From Oceanospirillales bacterium (GTDB lineage: Bacteria > Pseudomonadota > Gammaproteobacteria > Pseudomonadales > Endozoicomonadaceae), in contig SIHQ01000002.1 in the NCBI GenBank assembly GCA_004762125.1, positions 277,531 to 341,530 of the forward strand: a DNA stretch of 64,000 nucleotides. Direction: 5' to 3'. Position numbers and translations under genes: made by a program. This document shows, piece by piece, positions 54,731 through 64,000 of the stretch. The stretch's first letter is position 1. Each line of letters starts with the position of its first letter. A model generated the notes under the pieces. It was not told the DNA's origin. It ran no database searches and worked only from the letters and a program-made list of their open reading frames with translations.

Positions 54731-56315
54731 AACCCAACACCTCCAGATTCCCACGAATCACAGCATCCAGCTTTTCCGCTTCCTGCATCTGCTGGTAAAG
54801 GGTTTGGCTCAGTGCTTTCATCTTGGTTTCAAAGGGAATGCCGTCGTCTTCTATCTCGGCTGCGCCTACGTAACGCCCCGGTGTCAGCACATAGTCGTTG
54901 GCTTTGATTTCATCCAAGGTGGCCGCTTTGCAGAATCCGGCAATATCTTCGTAGTCACCGTTTCCGCTTTCACCACGCCACGCATGATAAGTGCGGGTGA
55001 TTTCGGCTAAATCTTCGGTGGTCAGTTCTTTGTTGGTGCGGCTAATCATGGTGCCCATCTGGCGGGCATCAATAAACAGGGTTTCCCCTTCACGGTCTTT
55101 CGTGCTCGGCTGGCCGTCTTTTGAAACAGTGCGCTTTTTATTCTTGGTCAGGAACCATAAACACACCGGAATCTGCGTGGTGTAGAACAACTGCCCCGGC
55201 AGGGCGATCATGCAATCCACCAGATCGTTTTCGATGATCTTCTGGCGGATAACGCCTTCGCCGCTGGTGTTAGAACTCATCGAACCGTTGGCCAGCACAA
55301 AACCGGCGGTGCCGTTGTCGCTTAACTTACTGATCATGTGCATGATCCAGGCATAGTTGGCGTTGCCGGTGGGTGGGGTCTCAAAGCCGTCCCAGCGGGG
55401 GTCGTCGCTCAGCTCGTTCTCTTGTCGCCATTGTTTCTGGTTAAACGGCGGGTTGGCCATGATGAAATCGGCTTTCAGGTCGGGGTGCTGGTCTTTAAAA
55501 AAGGTGTCGCCTGCCACATCGCCAAAGTTGGCGGAGATGCCCCGAATCGCCAGGTTCATTTTCGCAAGCTTATAGGTGGCGCTGGTGTATTCCTGCCCGT
55601 AGATGGAGATGTCTTTCTGGTTGCCGTTATGGCTTGCGATAAACTTGATGGATTGCACAAACATACCGCCAGAACCACAGCACGGGTCGTAGATTTTGCC
55701 TTTGTACGGCTCAATCATTTCGGCAATCAGGGTTACCACGGATTTAGGCGTATAGAACTCGCCGCCGCCTTTACCTTCACTGGCGGCAAACTTGCCGAGG
55801 AAGTATTCATACACCCGCCCCACCAAATCTTGTTCGGTCATTTCACATTCATTTGCGAGCGTTTCAATGTTGTTGATGGTGTCGATCAGCGCCGACAGCT
55901 TGGACGCATCCAACCCCAAGCGTGAGAAATAGTTGTCGGGTAAGGCACCGGCCAATTGTTTGTTGTTCTTCTCGATGTCGTGGAGGGCGGTATCAATCTT
56001 CACCGCTATGTCGTTTTGTTTGGCGTGCTTGAGGATGTAACGCCAGCGGCTCTCTTCCGGTAGATAGAAGACGTTGTCTTGCGTGTAAAAATCTACCATG
56101 TCGACAAAGTCAGCGCCGTATTGTTCTTCGATCTTGTCTTTCTGGGCTTCAAACTTGTCGGCGATAAACTTGAGGAAGATCAAGCTTAAAACGATGTGTT
56201 TGTATTCGGAGGACTCGACACTGCCACGGAGTTTGTTGGCGGAGTCCCAGAGGGATTCTTCGAAGCCTTTTTTGGGTGAAGCAGAAGCGGCTTTTTTTGC
56301 AGGGCTTTTAGCCAT
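54720..56315 (-). CDS. hsdM: Type I restriction-modification DNA methyltransferase HsdM
   Basis: A 531-residue N6-adenine methyltransferase subunit. A helical N-terminal domain with KFIADKF near 50 is followed by GEFYTPKSVV near 183, SAM-binding motif I DPCCGSGGMF (about 208-217) and catalytic motif IV NPPF (about 286-289). The extreme N-terminus (AKSPAKKAASASPKKG) is basic and probably disordered. First gene of the minus-strand restriction operon. recD2-like starts divergently 143 bp away. The sequence from here through recD2 is visibly richer in G+C than the effector-like genes, consistent with transfer. Confidence 0.96.
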   Translation of the reverse strand: MAKSPAKKAASASPKKGFEESLWDSANKLRGSVESSEYKHIVLSLIFLKFIADKFEAQKDKIEEQYGADFVDMVDFYTQDNVFYLPEESRWRYILKHAKQNDIAVKIDTALHDIEKNNKQLAGALPDNYFSRLGLDASKLSALIDTINNIETLANECEMTEQDLVGRVYEYFLGKFAASEGKGGGEFYTPKSVVTLIAEMIEPYKGKIYDPCCGSGGMFVQSIKFIASHNGNQKDISIYGQEYTSATYKLAKMNLAIRGISANFGDVAGDTFFKDQHPDLKADFIMANPPFNQKQWRQENELSDDPRWDGFETPPTGNANYAWIMHMISKLSDNGTAGFVLANGSMSSNTSGEGVIRQKIIENDLVDCMIALPGQLFYTTQIPVCLWFLTKNKKRTVSKDGQPSTKDREGETLFIDARQMGTMISRTNKELTTEDLAEITRTYHAWRGESGNGDYEDIAGFCKAATLDEIKANDYVLTPGRYVGAAEIEDDGIPFETKMKALSQTLYQQMQEAEKLDAVIRGNLEVLGYGE

Positions 56316-56458
56316 AAAAACAGTTCACTATAAAAGGTATAAAAATGTGGAAAAAATAGATTGCGTTCAGTGTAACGGTTTCTGCAGTGACCCAGTAGAC
56401 GGAAAAGTCTGTAATGGTGTCGTGTGTTTGATAATATTCCGAAACTCTTCTTGATTTA

Positions 56459-58678
56459 ATGTATTTCATGCAGACGACAGTGATAGTACGACAGCATCCA
56501 CAAACAGATCATCAACCCATGGTTCATCTTCAGGGTTCCGTGGAACGAGTTACTTTTCACAGTGAAGAAAGTGGTTTTTTTGTTATTCGGGTGACCTGTA
56601 AAGGGCAGCGGGAGCTGGTGACCATGACCGGCAGTACGCCCTCGATAACACCTGGTGAGTTTGTGGAAGCGTCGGGTATCTGGTTTAACGACCATAAACA
56701 CGGCGTGCAGTTCAAGGTTAAGCACATTAAAACCATTACACCGACTACCCTGGAAGGGATCGAGAAATATCTGGGTTCCGGCATGGTAAAAGGTGTGGGG
56801 CCTCACTTTGCCAAACGACTGGTGAACGCTTTTGGCGAGCAGGTGTTCGATATCATCGAGGAAAAACCTGAACGGCTGTTGGAGCTGGAGGGGATTGGCA
56901 AAAAACGACGGGAGAAGATCACCTCGGCCTGGTCGGAGCAAAAAGCCATTCGGGAGATTATGGTGTTTCTCCAGTCCCACGGTGTAGGAACCGCCAGAGC
57001 GGTGCGGATTTATAAAACTTACGGTGATGCATCGGTCGCCAAAGTATCAGAGAATCCGTATCGACTGGCATTGGATATTCACGGTATAGGGTTTAAAACG
57101 GCCGACGATCTGGCCCAGCAACTGGGTATAGATCGGGTTTCTTTAATGCGAGCTCAGGCGGGTGTGCGACATGTGTTGCAGGAAGTGTCCGGTAATGGCC
57201 ATTGTGCTCAACCTTTTGATGAGCTTGTGCGTGACTCGGTTCAACTGCTGGAAATTCCGGAAGATACCATTAAGGAAGCTATCCAGTGCGAAGTGAGTGA
57301 AGAGCGTTTGACACCGGAGATGATTGCTGACGTTCCCTGCCTTTTTCTTGCGCCCCTGCATCGTGCAGAACAGGGTGTAGCCAAACATGTAAAACGATTA
57401 TTGAAGGGCGATACCCACTGGGCCGGGATTGATCTGGAAAAAGCGATTCCCTGGGTGGAACAGAAAAACAGTATTGAATTGTCTGCTTCCCAGAAATTGG
57501 CCGTTGAGCAGGCTATTGGTCAGAAGTTTTGCATTGTGACCGGTGGCCCCGGTGTGGGAAAAACGACCACGGTTAACAGTATTTTAAAAATCATTCAGGC
57601 TAAAAAAGCCCAGGTCACGTTATGTGCGCCTACCGGGCGTGCCGCAAAACGGTTGTCGGAGTCGACAGGTCAGGAAGCCACCACGATTCACCGGTTACTG
57701 GATTTTGATCCGTCTTCCTTCGATTTCAAACGCAATGCAGAGAATCCTCTGGAAACCGATCTGTTGGTGGTGGATGAATCCTCCATGGTGGATATAGTCC
57801 TGATGAATCAGCTGTTACGGGCCGTGCCAAGTAACAGTGCCGTGTTGCTGGTGGGCGATGTGGATCAGCTGCCCTCGGTGGGGCCGGGCTCGGTGCTGAA
57901 TGATCTGATTGAGTCAGGCAGTGTACCGGTGGCCCGACTCACCGAAATTTTCCGGCAAGCGGCCACTTCGCAGATTATTACTGGAGCTCACGCCATTAAT
58001 AAAGGTCAACCCCCGAAACAGACCCGAAAGGGCGACGAGACAGACTTCTATTATCTGACCGGTGAAGAACCAGAAGAATTATTCACTAAGCTGATGGCCG
58101 TGGTTACTCGACGTTTACCGCAGAAATTTGGCTTTGATCCGGTAAAAGATATTCAGGTGTTAGCCCCCATGAACAGAGGCGGGTTGGGGGCAAGAAGTCT
58201 GAATGTGGCGCTGCAGGAAGCCCTGAACGCCGATGCTCATCCTAAGGTCACTCGCTACGGCTGGACCTACGCACCGGGAGATAAGGTCATCCAGACCGTG
58301 AATAATTACGATAAGGAAGTGTTCAACGGAGATATCGGACGGGTTATCAGTATCGATATTGAAGAAAGCGAGTTGATCATTGATTTTGGTGATAACAAGG
58401 CGAGCCGGGAGGTGCTCTATCAGGTCAATGAACTGGACGAAGTGGCACTGGCTTACGCTACCACCATTCATAAAAGTCAGGGTTCGGAATACCCCTGTGT
58501 GGTCATTCCCATGGCGATGCAACACTACACGTTGCTGGAACGAAACCTGTTATACACCGGTGTTACCCGAGGGAAGCAGCTGGTGGTGTTGATAGGGCAA
58601 CCGAAAGCGGTCCGCATGGCGGCCAGAACGGTGAAGTCCACAAAGCGATTAACGAATCTGCAGAACCGGTTGGTGTGA
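56459..58678 (+). CDS. recD2: RecD2-type ATP-dependent DNA helicase
   Basis: A 739-residue SF1B 5'-3' helicase of the RecD2/YrrC type, which works without RecBC. N-terminal OB-like domain ([20 protein letters not shown]), helix-hairpin-helix region ([17 protein letters not shown] near 105; [15 protein letters not shown] near 140), Walker [12 protein letters not shown] (about 361), Walker [12 protein letters not shown] (about 438), [12 protein letters not shown] (about 465) and C-terminal motif [11 protein letters not shown] (about 672). The start is uncertain: the ATG at 56459 has no clear ribosome site, and the family core begins about 20 residues later. It is divergent from hsdM. Confidence 0.92.
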   Translation: MYFMQTTVIVRQHPQTDHQPMVHLQGSVERVTFHSEESGFFVIRVTCKGQRELVTMTGSTPSITPGEFVEASGIWFNDHKHGVQFKVKHIKTITPTTLEGIEKYLGSGMVKGVGPHFAKRLVNAFGEQVFDIIEEKPERLLELEGIGKKRREKITSAWSEQKAIREIMVFLQSHGVGTARAVRIYKTYGDASVAKVSENPYRLALDIHGIGFKTADDLAQQLGIDRVSLMRAQAGVRHVLQEVSGNGHCAQPFDELVRDSVQLLEIPEDTIKEAIQCEVSEERLTPEMIADVPCLFLAPLHRAEQGVAKHVKRLLKGDTHWAGIDLEKAIPWVEQKNSIELSASQKLAVEQAIGQKFCIVTGGPGVGKTTTVNSILKIIQAKKAQVTLCAPTGRAAKRLSESTGQEATTIHRLLDFDPSSFDFKRNAENPLETDLLVVDESSMVDIVLMNQLLRAVPSNSAVLLVGDVDQLPSVGPGSVLNDLIESGSVPVARLTEIFRQAATSQIITGAHAINKGQPPKQTRKGDETDFYYLTGEEPEELFTKLMAVVTRRLPQKFGFDPVKDIQVLAPMNRGGLGARSLNVALQEALNADAHPKVTRYGWTYAPGDKVIQTVNNYDKEVFNGDIGRVISIDIEESELIIDFGDNKASREVLYQVNELDEVALAYATTIHKSQGSEYPCVVIPMAMQHYTLLERNLLYTGVTRGKQLVVLIGQPKAVRMAARTVKSTKRLTNLQNRLV

Positions 58679-58689
58679 CTAATTTACTA

Positions 58690-58771
58690 CCGGTAAGAAA
58701 CATTACCGGATAAGAGTTGCTACCGGTAAACAGGATTATCGGATGTAACAATATTTGCCGAATAAGAAACC
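58690..58771. repeat. Tandem 33-bp hairpin repeats after recD2
   Basis: CCGGTAA-N6-TTACCGG at 58690-58709 recurs 33 bp later as CCGGTAA-N6-TTATCGG (58723-58742), and a degenerate third half (GCCGAATAA) follows at about 58757-58765. Each unit folds into a 7-bp hairpin with a 6-base loop. It starts 12 bases after the recD2 stop. It could act in termination, mRNA stability or protein binding. Confidence 0.6.
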
Positions 58772-58890
58772 TTGTCGATCGTAAAACGAGTGGTCTCACT
58801 TAACAGACAACCTGCGTCAACGCCAAGCAGTGATTAAATATTAATCACTGCTCTCGCTACTCTTTTCATACAAAAACGCTTCTCTCCTTA

Positions 58891-58920
58891 AAAGCGCCTA
58901 ACCACTTGGTTAGGCGCTTT
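58891..58920. terminator. Symmetric 13-bp hairpin
   Basis: AAAGCGCCTAACC at 58891-58903 pairs exactly with 58908-58920 around ACTT. The stem is strong and G+C rich with AAA/TTT at its base, but no longer T-run follows. It may terminate recD2 readthrough or belong to a repeat family. Confidence 0.6.
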
Positions 58921-58987
58921 CAAGGAACGAAATAAATAAAAATCATTCCAAAAAAACAATTATTTAATGATTCCCATGAGGCCTATA

Positions 58988-60547
58988 ATGAGTTTACCAG
59001 GAAAATTATCAGAAAAGGTTGCGCCGTTTTTGGCCACTCCATTACCGAGCACGCAATATAAAACGAATTCAAAAGAGTTAGATCGAGTCGTACCGGTCGA
59101 TCCTGATAATCAGCTTCGAAAGGGCAATGATTCCTGTAGTAAGGGGGAGGATGTACCACTCATTTCGACTCGTGGATGTAAAAGAACTTTCCCCGAGCTA
59201 GGTGTTACGGATGCGTCTTCGCCAAAAAGAGATTGTCAAGAGGATGTACGAAGCAAGACTCGTTCCGAACCTGATCTGGTGATAGATTGCGGGTTAGATT
59301 GGCGGTTTATAGACCATGAAGAAGAAGTCGGGGCATCCAGTTTTTGTGCCATTGCTAAATTGGATAAAAAAACGAATGATTCTGTAAATACAGCAATTCT
59401 TCCTGGCTGGCGTAAAAGTGTATTGAAAGAAGGCGGTTTAGAGTCAATGTCTGAATTCGACGCCCTCATTGATTCTTTCATTTACTTTTCAGCTTCTCGG
59501 GAAAAGGCTCGCTATAAAAAGGAAAGAATTAAGATTCCTCCTGAACTGGATAAGAGTGCGCTGAATGATTCTATAGTATGGGGTCAGGCTGATGGGCGCG
59601 GCTGTGTGAAATTCTGCAATATACACAGAGAAGATGATCGTCAATCAAAAGCCATTTTCATGTGGGCAAGACAGCACTCATTCTATAAACGATACGAACG
59701 CGGTGACCCAAAAATAACGGATGCTGAGTTCGTCGATTTCATGCAGTCCCTGACTATTGCACGACTATTTAACAGTGAAAGTACGATTAATAAATTGGGA
59801 CAGCTGACAAAGGAAAATGTAGATTCCGCATATGCGCGGTACAAGGCTAATTCTTCTAATTATCCGAGAAGTAATGCTTATCAGCTTAATCCGGCTTATG
59901 GGAAATTCGGGATGAACATGAGGCAGTTTATATTTGAATTAATACCTGATGTGTTTTCAGATTTCACACTCTTTACTAACCCTCCTCACCTTATAGATGA
60001 AGTAGCTAAGGGCTTAAACGCTCAGCTTCAGAAGAAAATGGTAGAATGGGTCCAGAAGCAGCCCCAGCCATTCACGCATAAAGTAAAGTCCCAAAAAAAA
60101 GCAAAAGGCGCTTCAGAAAAGCATTCAGAGATTACCTATGAATATAAAGTCGACGACGATACAGTTTGTCGAAAGGTACATGGCGGTGGAGATGCTTTTA
60201 AAAACCTGGATGAAAAAAGTTTGAATTACACTTTTAACTTTGCTCAGGCTTTAGCTGATATAGCCTATCTATGCCCTGAGCTAATCTCTTTGGATAGCCC
60301 TATGGTTATAGGTATTGGTGCTAGAAAGGCAGTGGATTCTTTTTTAAGGAATGATAAAACTGGTGCTGAATATTCAACGTTAGTCAAGGCGCTTCAGGAA
60401 GAGATAAAGCCTTCTTGGCCAAGCGTACTCGGGCCTTTTAATTTGATCACTCTGGAACAAAGTCTTTGTGAATGGAATCATTGGCTGAGCTTAAATCAAG
60501 ACAGTAATAAAAAGAGGAAACTATATAAGCCGGCTTCATCACAATGA
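58988..60547 (+). CDS. Hypothetical protein, possible effector
   Basis: A 519-residue protein I do not recognise. GAGG lies 6 bases before the ATG at 58988, so the frame starting at 58967 is shortened. The N-terminal 90 residues are polar, Ser/Lys/Asp rich and probably unfolded, including a KRTFPELGVTDASSPKR segment. The rest is globular with many Lys and aromatic residues, a basic loop near 375-390 (KVKSQKKAKGASEKHS) and a basic tail. No signal peptide or membrane helix. It precedes a Fic-motif gene by 234 bp (a gap with nothing recognisable) and shares its AT-rich style. Confidence 0.7.
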   Translation: MSLPGKLSEKVAPFLATPLPSTQYKTNSKELDRVVPVDPDNQLRKGNDSCSKGEDVPLISTRGCKRTFPELGVTDASSPKRDCQEDVRSKTRSEPDLVIDCGLDWRFIDHEEEVGASSFCAIAKLDKKTNDSVNTAILPGWRKSVLKEGGLESMSEFDALIDSFIYFSASREKARYKKERIKIPPELDKSALNDSIVWGQADGRGCVKFCNIHREDDRQSKAIFMWARQHSFYKRYERGDPKITDAEFVDFMQSLTIARLFNSESTINKLGQLTKENVDSAYARYKANSSNYPRSNAYQLNPAYGKFGMNMRQFIFELIPDVFSDFTLFTNPPHLIDEVAKGLNAQLQKKMVEWVQKQPQPFTHKVKSQKKAKGASEKHSEITYEYKVDDDTVCRKVHGGGDAFKNLDEKSLNYTFNFAQALADIAYLCPELISLDSPMVIGIGARKAVDSFLRNDKTGAEYSTLVKALQEEIKPSWPSVLGPFNLITLEQSLCEWNHWLSLNQDSNKKRKLYKPASSQ

Positions 60548-60781
60548 GACATCTATAACTGATTGAATTATGAAAAGGAAGTTGATAACTCAATTAATTC
60601 ATCGGTTAAGGGTATCTGTATTTGATAAGAAGCATTGCAGTCATTTTATACTACTGCTTCTGCAATGATTCTATTAATCCAGCGGCGTTTCTATTTTCAG
60701 TCTTGAAGCTAAACACTGGCATTCATAATCATTGTGCAACACCATTTTTATCTTATATGTTTGTAATACGAACCGTTAAGA

Positions 60782-62068
60782 ATGATTATTATGGATAATA
60801 TCACTCCAAAACCATCCAGTGCTGTTCTGCCACCCTCTGTGGCGGTAAAAGAAACCGAAAAAAGTGAAGCTTCATCAAAGGAACAGCCAGCCCCATTGGC
60901 TACCAACAGGCATGAAGATTATCCCGATACGCCTTTAGTTCATAGAAAAGCCGAAAAACCATTTGAAGTGTCTTATCACAAATCTGTGCAGAGTTTGAAA
61001 AAATGGCCGGAACATTCGCTATTGCGACTGATGGTTGATGGCGTTTTATTGAAGAAAGAAAACGGTTGGGAGGCCTATGAGCGAAGAGAGCCTGGTTGCA
61101 TTAAAAAAATGGCATCAGCTTGGGCTTTTGGTTTAGAACTGCTTAATAAAAATGCAGGGCAATTGAGTATTGATAAGAGTCTGTTGACGAATTTACATAG
61201 AGTTATTTGTCCTGATATACATGACGCTTATCCTGGTGAGATGTCATCAGATCAAGCAGATCAATCAAAAAGCATCAATTTTTTTGGTCTTTTAATGGGA
61301 TACGGTGAAACATATCATACAGATAAAGGATTAGAAGAAGCTTATGCACATCGAGCAAAACATTGTGAAATATTAGAAATAGAAACGCTACTTCCCTTTG
61401 CTATCTCGCTTGGAGACAGTAGAATAAAACCTGATTTTATGTTTGTCGATGATGATGTTATTAACAGTTTGCTTGATGAAGAGTTTGCATGCAGATTATT
61501 AGAAGATGATGTTGTAAAAGAAAAACCCAACGCATTTTATTGGGCGGAGGTAATATCTACTAACGCATGGATTTTATCTGAAGCTAATAAGTTACCTCCT
61601 GGTTTGGACAAAAAATTCAAAGATGGCATTTCAAAAAGTGGAGACATCCCACTGTCATGGGTGTGTCTTAGCAGTAGGTATCACCCTTTATTAGTAGAAC
61701 AACTTTTACCCGCTTTTGATTCTGCTGTAAAACAAGCAAAAACAGAACAACAAGTTTTGGAAGCTATTGTTGAATTCATCCCTCAGTTTGAACAGATTCA
61801 CCCATTTAATGATGCTAACGGTCGCCTGTTTCACTTACTGACGAACCTTATTTTAGTTTCAAAAGGAATGATGCCACTACCATTGGAGTCCCCATCAGAG
61901 CTTACATTTTATGACAGAGAATCGCTGATAAAAGTTATTCGTAAAGCTATGGATGATGCTAATAATCAAGCGACCATAACGTCTGACCCAGTCATAACGC
62001 CTTTTGATTCAGAGCTTCATCAACATCTGGAACCGTTGACCGAGTGGTTAGGTCGTATGCCTGAATAG
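60782..62068 (+). CDS. Fic-motif protein, putative AMPylating effector
   Basis: A 428-residue protein. The first 70 residues are polar and Pro/Glu/Lys rich, as in translocated effectors. A Fic core follows with motif HPFNDANGRLFHLL (His at residue 340), preceded by VEFIPQFEQI. The canonical HPFxDGNGR has Gly where this protein has Ala (DANGR). His, Phe, Asp, Asn, Gly and Arg are kept, so nucleotide transfer remains plausible. No membrane helix or signal peptide. ATGs at 60782 and 60791 are both possible starts and neither has a good ribosome site. The target is unknown. Confidence 0.82.
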   Translation: MIIMDNITPKPSSAVLPPSVAVKETEKSEASSKEQPAPLATNRHEDYPDTPLVHRKAEKPFEVSYHKSVQSLKKWPEHSLLRLMVDGVLLKKENGWEAYERREPGCIKKMASAWAFGLELLNKNAGQLSIDKSLLTNLHRVICPDIHDAYPGEMSSDQADQSKSINFFGLLMGYGETYHTDKGLEEAYAHRAKHCEILEIETLLPFAISLGDSRIKPDFMFVDDDVINSLLDEEFACRLLEDDVVKEKPNAFYWAEVISTNAWILSEANKLPPGLDKKFKDGISKSGDIPLSWVCLSSRYHPLLVEQLLPAFDSAVKQAKTEQQVLEAIVEFIPQFEQIHPFNDANGRLFHLLTNLILVSKGMMPLPLESPSELTFYDRESLIKVIRKAMDDANNQATITSDPVITPFDSELHQHLEPLTEWLGRMPE

Positions 62069-62246
62069 ATTAATACATTGGCCCAACAGACTGGTGTGAT
62101 TAAAGCTGAAGCTTTTCTCGATCGTACAGCTTGGCATTGGTGGTTATATTACGAGCAGAGGGTTGGAAAAAGTCACCAAAACGTATAGTCAAAGAAATAA
62201 TCACTAAAGAGTAAATGAACCCATATTTAAATCTCAATATATTTGA

Positions 62247-62860
62247 GAGATAGGAGTAAATGTTATCTCTACGCAGTACTATTATCAAATACATATTAAC
62301 CAAGAGCAAACTGATGTAACTACGGGTGATTTACTTGGTCATATGTTAATAGCTTTAAACGACCTTGAAAACACAAATGAAGCGTCAGCAACGGCTTTGA
62401 CTCCGGTTCAGATAGATGGGTTTGTTGCATTACCAATAGTCCCAGTATTTATTTTACCAGCCCCATTGAATACCACACGCATCAAAACACTGGAAGTGTA
62501 CATGCTACGTTGTCCGTGACATATTCGCATGACCTCACATCTAAATATACTGTTACTCTTCAGCGTGCTGCAGGAGGCTATAATCTCGTTTTAATCTATG
62601 TTATGAAGAATGCTGGTCAAATTGAGATTCAGCATGGATCACATATACTGGTTCATTTTCAAACATTTATTTTCAAGAACTCCGTACCCAAGCCTCCTCT
62701 CTGAAGAAAAAACTTACTGAACTGGAACAACAAAACTGCTTGCTTTCTGCTTTCAAAAAACAAACAGTGTCTGTACGTGAAGCGGCTAAGGCTTACCCTG
62801 ATGACAGCCACTTATACCGCTTGACTGTTCGACTACTTACCGTTGAATTGATCAGTTAAA
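62247..62860 (+). pseudogene. Decayed coding sequence
   Basis: Three plus-strand frames follow each other, each protein-like but interrupted: about 62250-62520 (no start codon; contains TTGDLLGHMLIALNDLEN), about 62440-62704 (LSVTYSHDLTSKYTVTLQRA) and about 62620-62860 (ELRTQASSLKKKLTELEQQN, SVREAAKAYPDD). They could be one gene broken by frameshifts or pieces of several. No family is recognised. The interval 62069-62246 shows nothing I can name. Confidence 0.35.
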
Positions 62861-64000
62861 CAGAGTGGTCAAGTAATCCAGTGGTGCATAAAACTTTTTC
62901 CACAATGTTTGGCTGGTCTCTGAAAGGCCTTCTTCCAGCGGATAACCATAAACGGCATAGTTAGAAAAGCTGTTGATGAAAGCGAAGATCAACGCTGGAA
63001 CCAGAGTGACGCCGACTTTGGTAAAAGGGTTGTGTGAATCTATTTTTGAAGTAAGAAATAATCCGGCTTCAGCTTCGGCTATGGCTCCGGCTACTGCTCC
63101 GGCTTCGAATACGGCTACTGCTACGATTCCGGCTCCGGCTACTGCTCCGGCAGCTACGGCTCCGACGCTGGCTACGGCTACGGATCCGGCTACGGCTCCG
63201 GCTCCGGCTACGTAGCCGACTCCGGCTCCGTAGCTGACTCCGGCTACGGCTACTAATAATTTAAACTGGTCGTCTATATTAAGCATGGATATAGATATTA
63301 TCACTGAGATAGCTCCTGATGCCGAAGCTACTATCGCAAAACCCAATGCAGCTTTGGCAGAGTTCAAGCCTTTTTTAATAAACGCTTCATAGGTAACAGC
63401 GCCTGCCACCACACCAGTAATATATGACAATAGAACGTATTGCTCATAATCGTAGTCAACAGGTTTGATGTTCGTGTTGCCGGTTTTTCTTAAATACAGA
63501 GATGCAGTTACGCTACTTGCAGTTCTTGCGCTTGCCTCAACGACTAAATAGGTCAATGTAGCTACAGGTATAGTCCGCTTTCTTCCAGTCGCTGCGTTTG
63601 CGTATTCCGCCATTCCGACACCAAGCATGCGTAAAGGTTGCCACCAGGTTTGCTCTATAGGCCAGGGGGAAACATGTCCAGCCAACGCCACTTCGGCGGC
63701 TGTAATAGTGGGAGCCAGCTGCAGGCAAAAATCGGTTTTCAGTGTTTCAAATTTTTTCTTTTCAGAACCTGGCATTCTGAATCGATCAGCTAGAGGTAAT
63801 AACAGCTGCGGGGACATGCAAACCCCGTACCAGACACCAAAGCTGACCAAAGTCGAGAAAGACAAGCTTGCACTACTTTCGACTAACGCAAGTTCGTTCT
63901 CAACCCATGAAGCGTTTTCATAATGTGTCAGGAACTCAAAATCAGCTTGGTCTGCCATTCTGGCTGCAGCTATTGAACTCCCAAACCACAAAAATAAAAG
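62852..64000 (-). CDS. Membrane protein with Val/Ala/Gly repeat, 5' end outside the window
   Basis: The frame is open to the right edge, so the start is probably missing. 382 residues are visible. Hydrophobic stretches near SLSFSTLVSFGVWYGVCMS, ITGVVAGAVTYEAF and AALGFAIVASASGAISVIIS suggest several membrane helices. Residues about 250-310 are a low-complexity Val-Ala-Gly tract coded by variants of GGCTCCGGCTACG (63060-63245), expected to be membrane-embedded or flexible. The C-terminal part has another helix (GVTLVPALIFAFINSFSNYAV). No known family is recognised. The repeat could expand or contract in units of three bases. Confidence 0.65.
   Translation of the reverse strand, partial: LLFLWFGSSIAAARMADQADFEFLTHYENASWVENELALVESSASLSFSTLVSFGVWYGVCMSPQLLLPLADRFRMPGSEKKKFETLKTDFCLQLAPTITAAEVALAGHVSPWPIEQTWWQPLRMLGVGMAEYANAATGRKRTIPVATLTYLVVEASARTASSVTASLYLRKTGNTNIKPVDYDYEQYVLLSYITGVVAGAVTYEAFIKKGLNSAKAALGFAIVASASGAISVIISISMLNIDDQFKLLVAVAGVSYGAGVGYVAGAGAVAGSVAVASVGAVAAGAVAGAGIVAVAVFEAGAVAGAIAEAEAGLFLTSKIDSHNPFTKVGVTLVPALIFAFINSFSNYAVYGYPLEEGLSETSQTLWKKFYAPLDYLTTLFN

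Noticed and set aside
55338..55925. 195-codon plus-strand frame across hsdM
   Set aside because: It is antisense to the conserved methyltransferase core, which is clearly the coding strand.
62100..62309. 69-codon minus-strand frame
   Set aside because: AT-rich, no family features, no ribosome site, and placed in decayed DNA.
63060..63245. Hexamer-like repeats considered as a CRISPR array or an ice-nucleation-type repeat
   Set aside because: The units are degenerate and contiguous without spacers, and they code for a Val/Ala/Gly tract lacking the TxT patterns of ice-binding repeats.

Overview
The window is gammaproteobacterial. From aspS to purC the order of housekeeping genes (fmdB-like, aspS, yebC, ruvC, ruvA, ruvB, ybgC, tolQRAB, pal, cpoB, queE, queC, tRNA-Lys, nadA, bepA-like, tusA-like, perM, bcp, dapA, bamC, purC) follows the arrangement known from Pseudomonas and relatives. 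Long, low-similarity proteins with eukaryotic-like domains (an inositol-phosphatase motif protein, a Ser/Thr kinase-like protein, a Fic protein) sit between these genes. This points to a host-associated marine member of the Oceanospirillales/Hahellales, with Endozoicomonas as my best guess. The genus is inferred, not demonstrated.

Layout. 1-3650: an edge-truncated coiled-coil protein, a zinc-ribbon protein and AspRS. 3650-14600: yebC and ruvCAB, interrupted by a 1021-residue protein with a CKSAKDRT phosphatase motif followed by a displaced, broken copy of the yebC 3' half, a secreted protein, a small membrane protein, an AhpD-like protein, and a kinase-like gene lodged between ruvA and ruvB. 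A LexA-type box lies upstream of ruvC. 14500-21750: a 1325-residue exported protein with kinase-like motifs and a hybrid sensor kinase separate ruvB from ybgC. 21780-27410: the Tol-Pal envelope cluster. 27600-31820: queuosine precursor genes, an M81 peptidase, tRNA-Lys and nadA. 32000-42230: an aldehyde dehydrogenase, a BepA-like protease, TusA-like, PerM, Bcp, DapA, BamC, PurC and a thioredoxin/TPR protein. A 500-bp intergenic region before the last of these carries DnaA-box-like sites and AT-rich palindromes. 42300-45080: a secreted protein, rdgC and four alternating tRNA-Val/tRNA-Asp pairs, three of them in 256-bp repeats.

45380-58680 is an accessory block. It holds the tail of a serine recombinase, a SWIM-finger protein, a small hypothetical protein and a type I restriction-modification locus (hsdM-hsdS-RhuM/Fic fusion-hsdR, all on the minus strand), with a RecD2-type helicase transcribed divergently. 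58680-64000 holds tandem hairpin repeats, an unrecognised 519-residue protein, a Fic-motif protein, decayed coding sequence, and a membrane protein with a Val/Ala/Gly repeat that runs off the right edge.

Together, the conserved core covers translation, Holliday-junction processing, envelope integrity and cofactor or amino-acid synthesis. The inserted genes look like host-interaction and DNA-defence cargo. No CRISPR array, complete insertion sequence or rRNA gene was seen.
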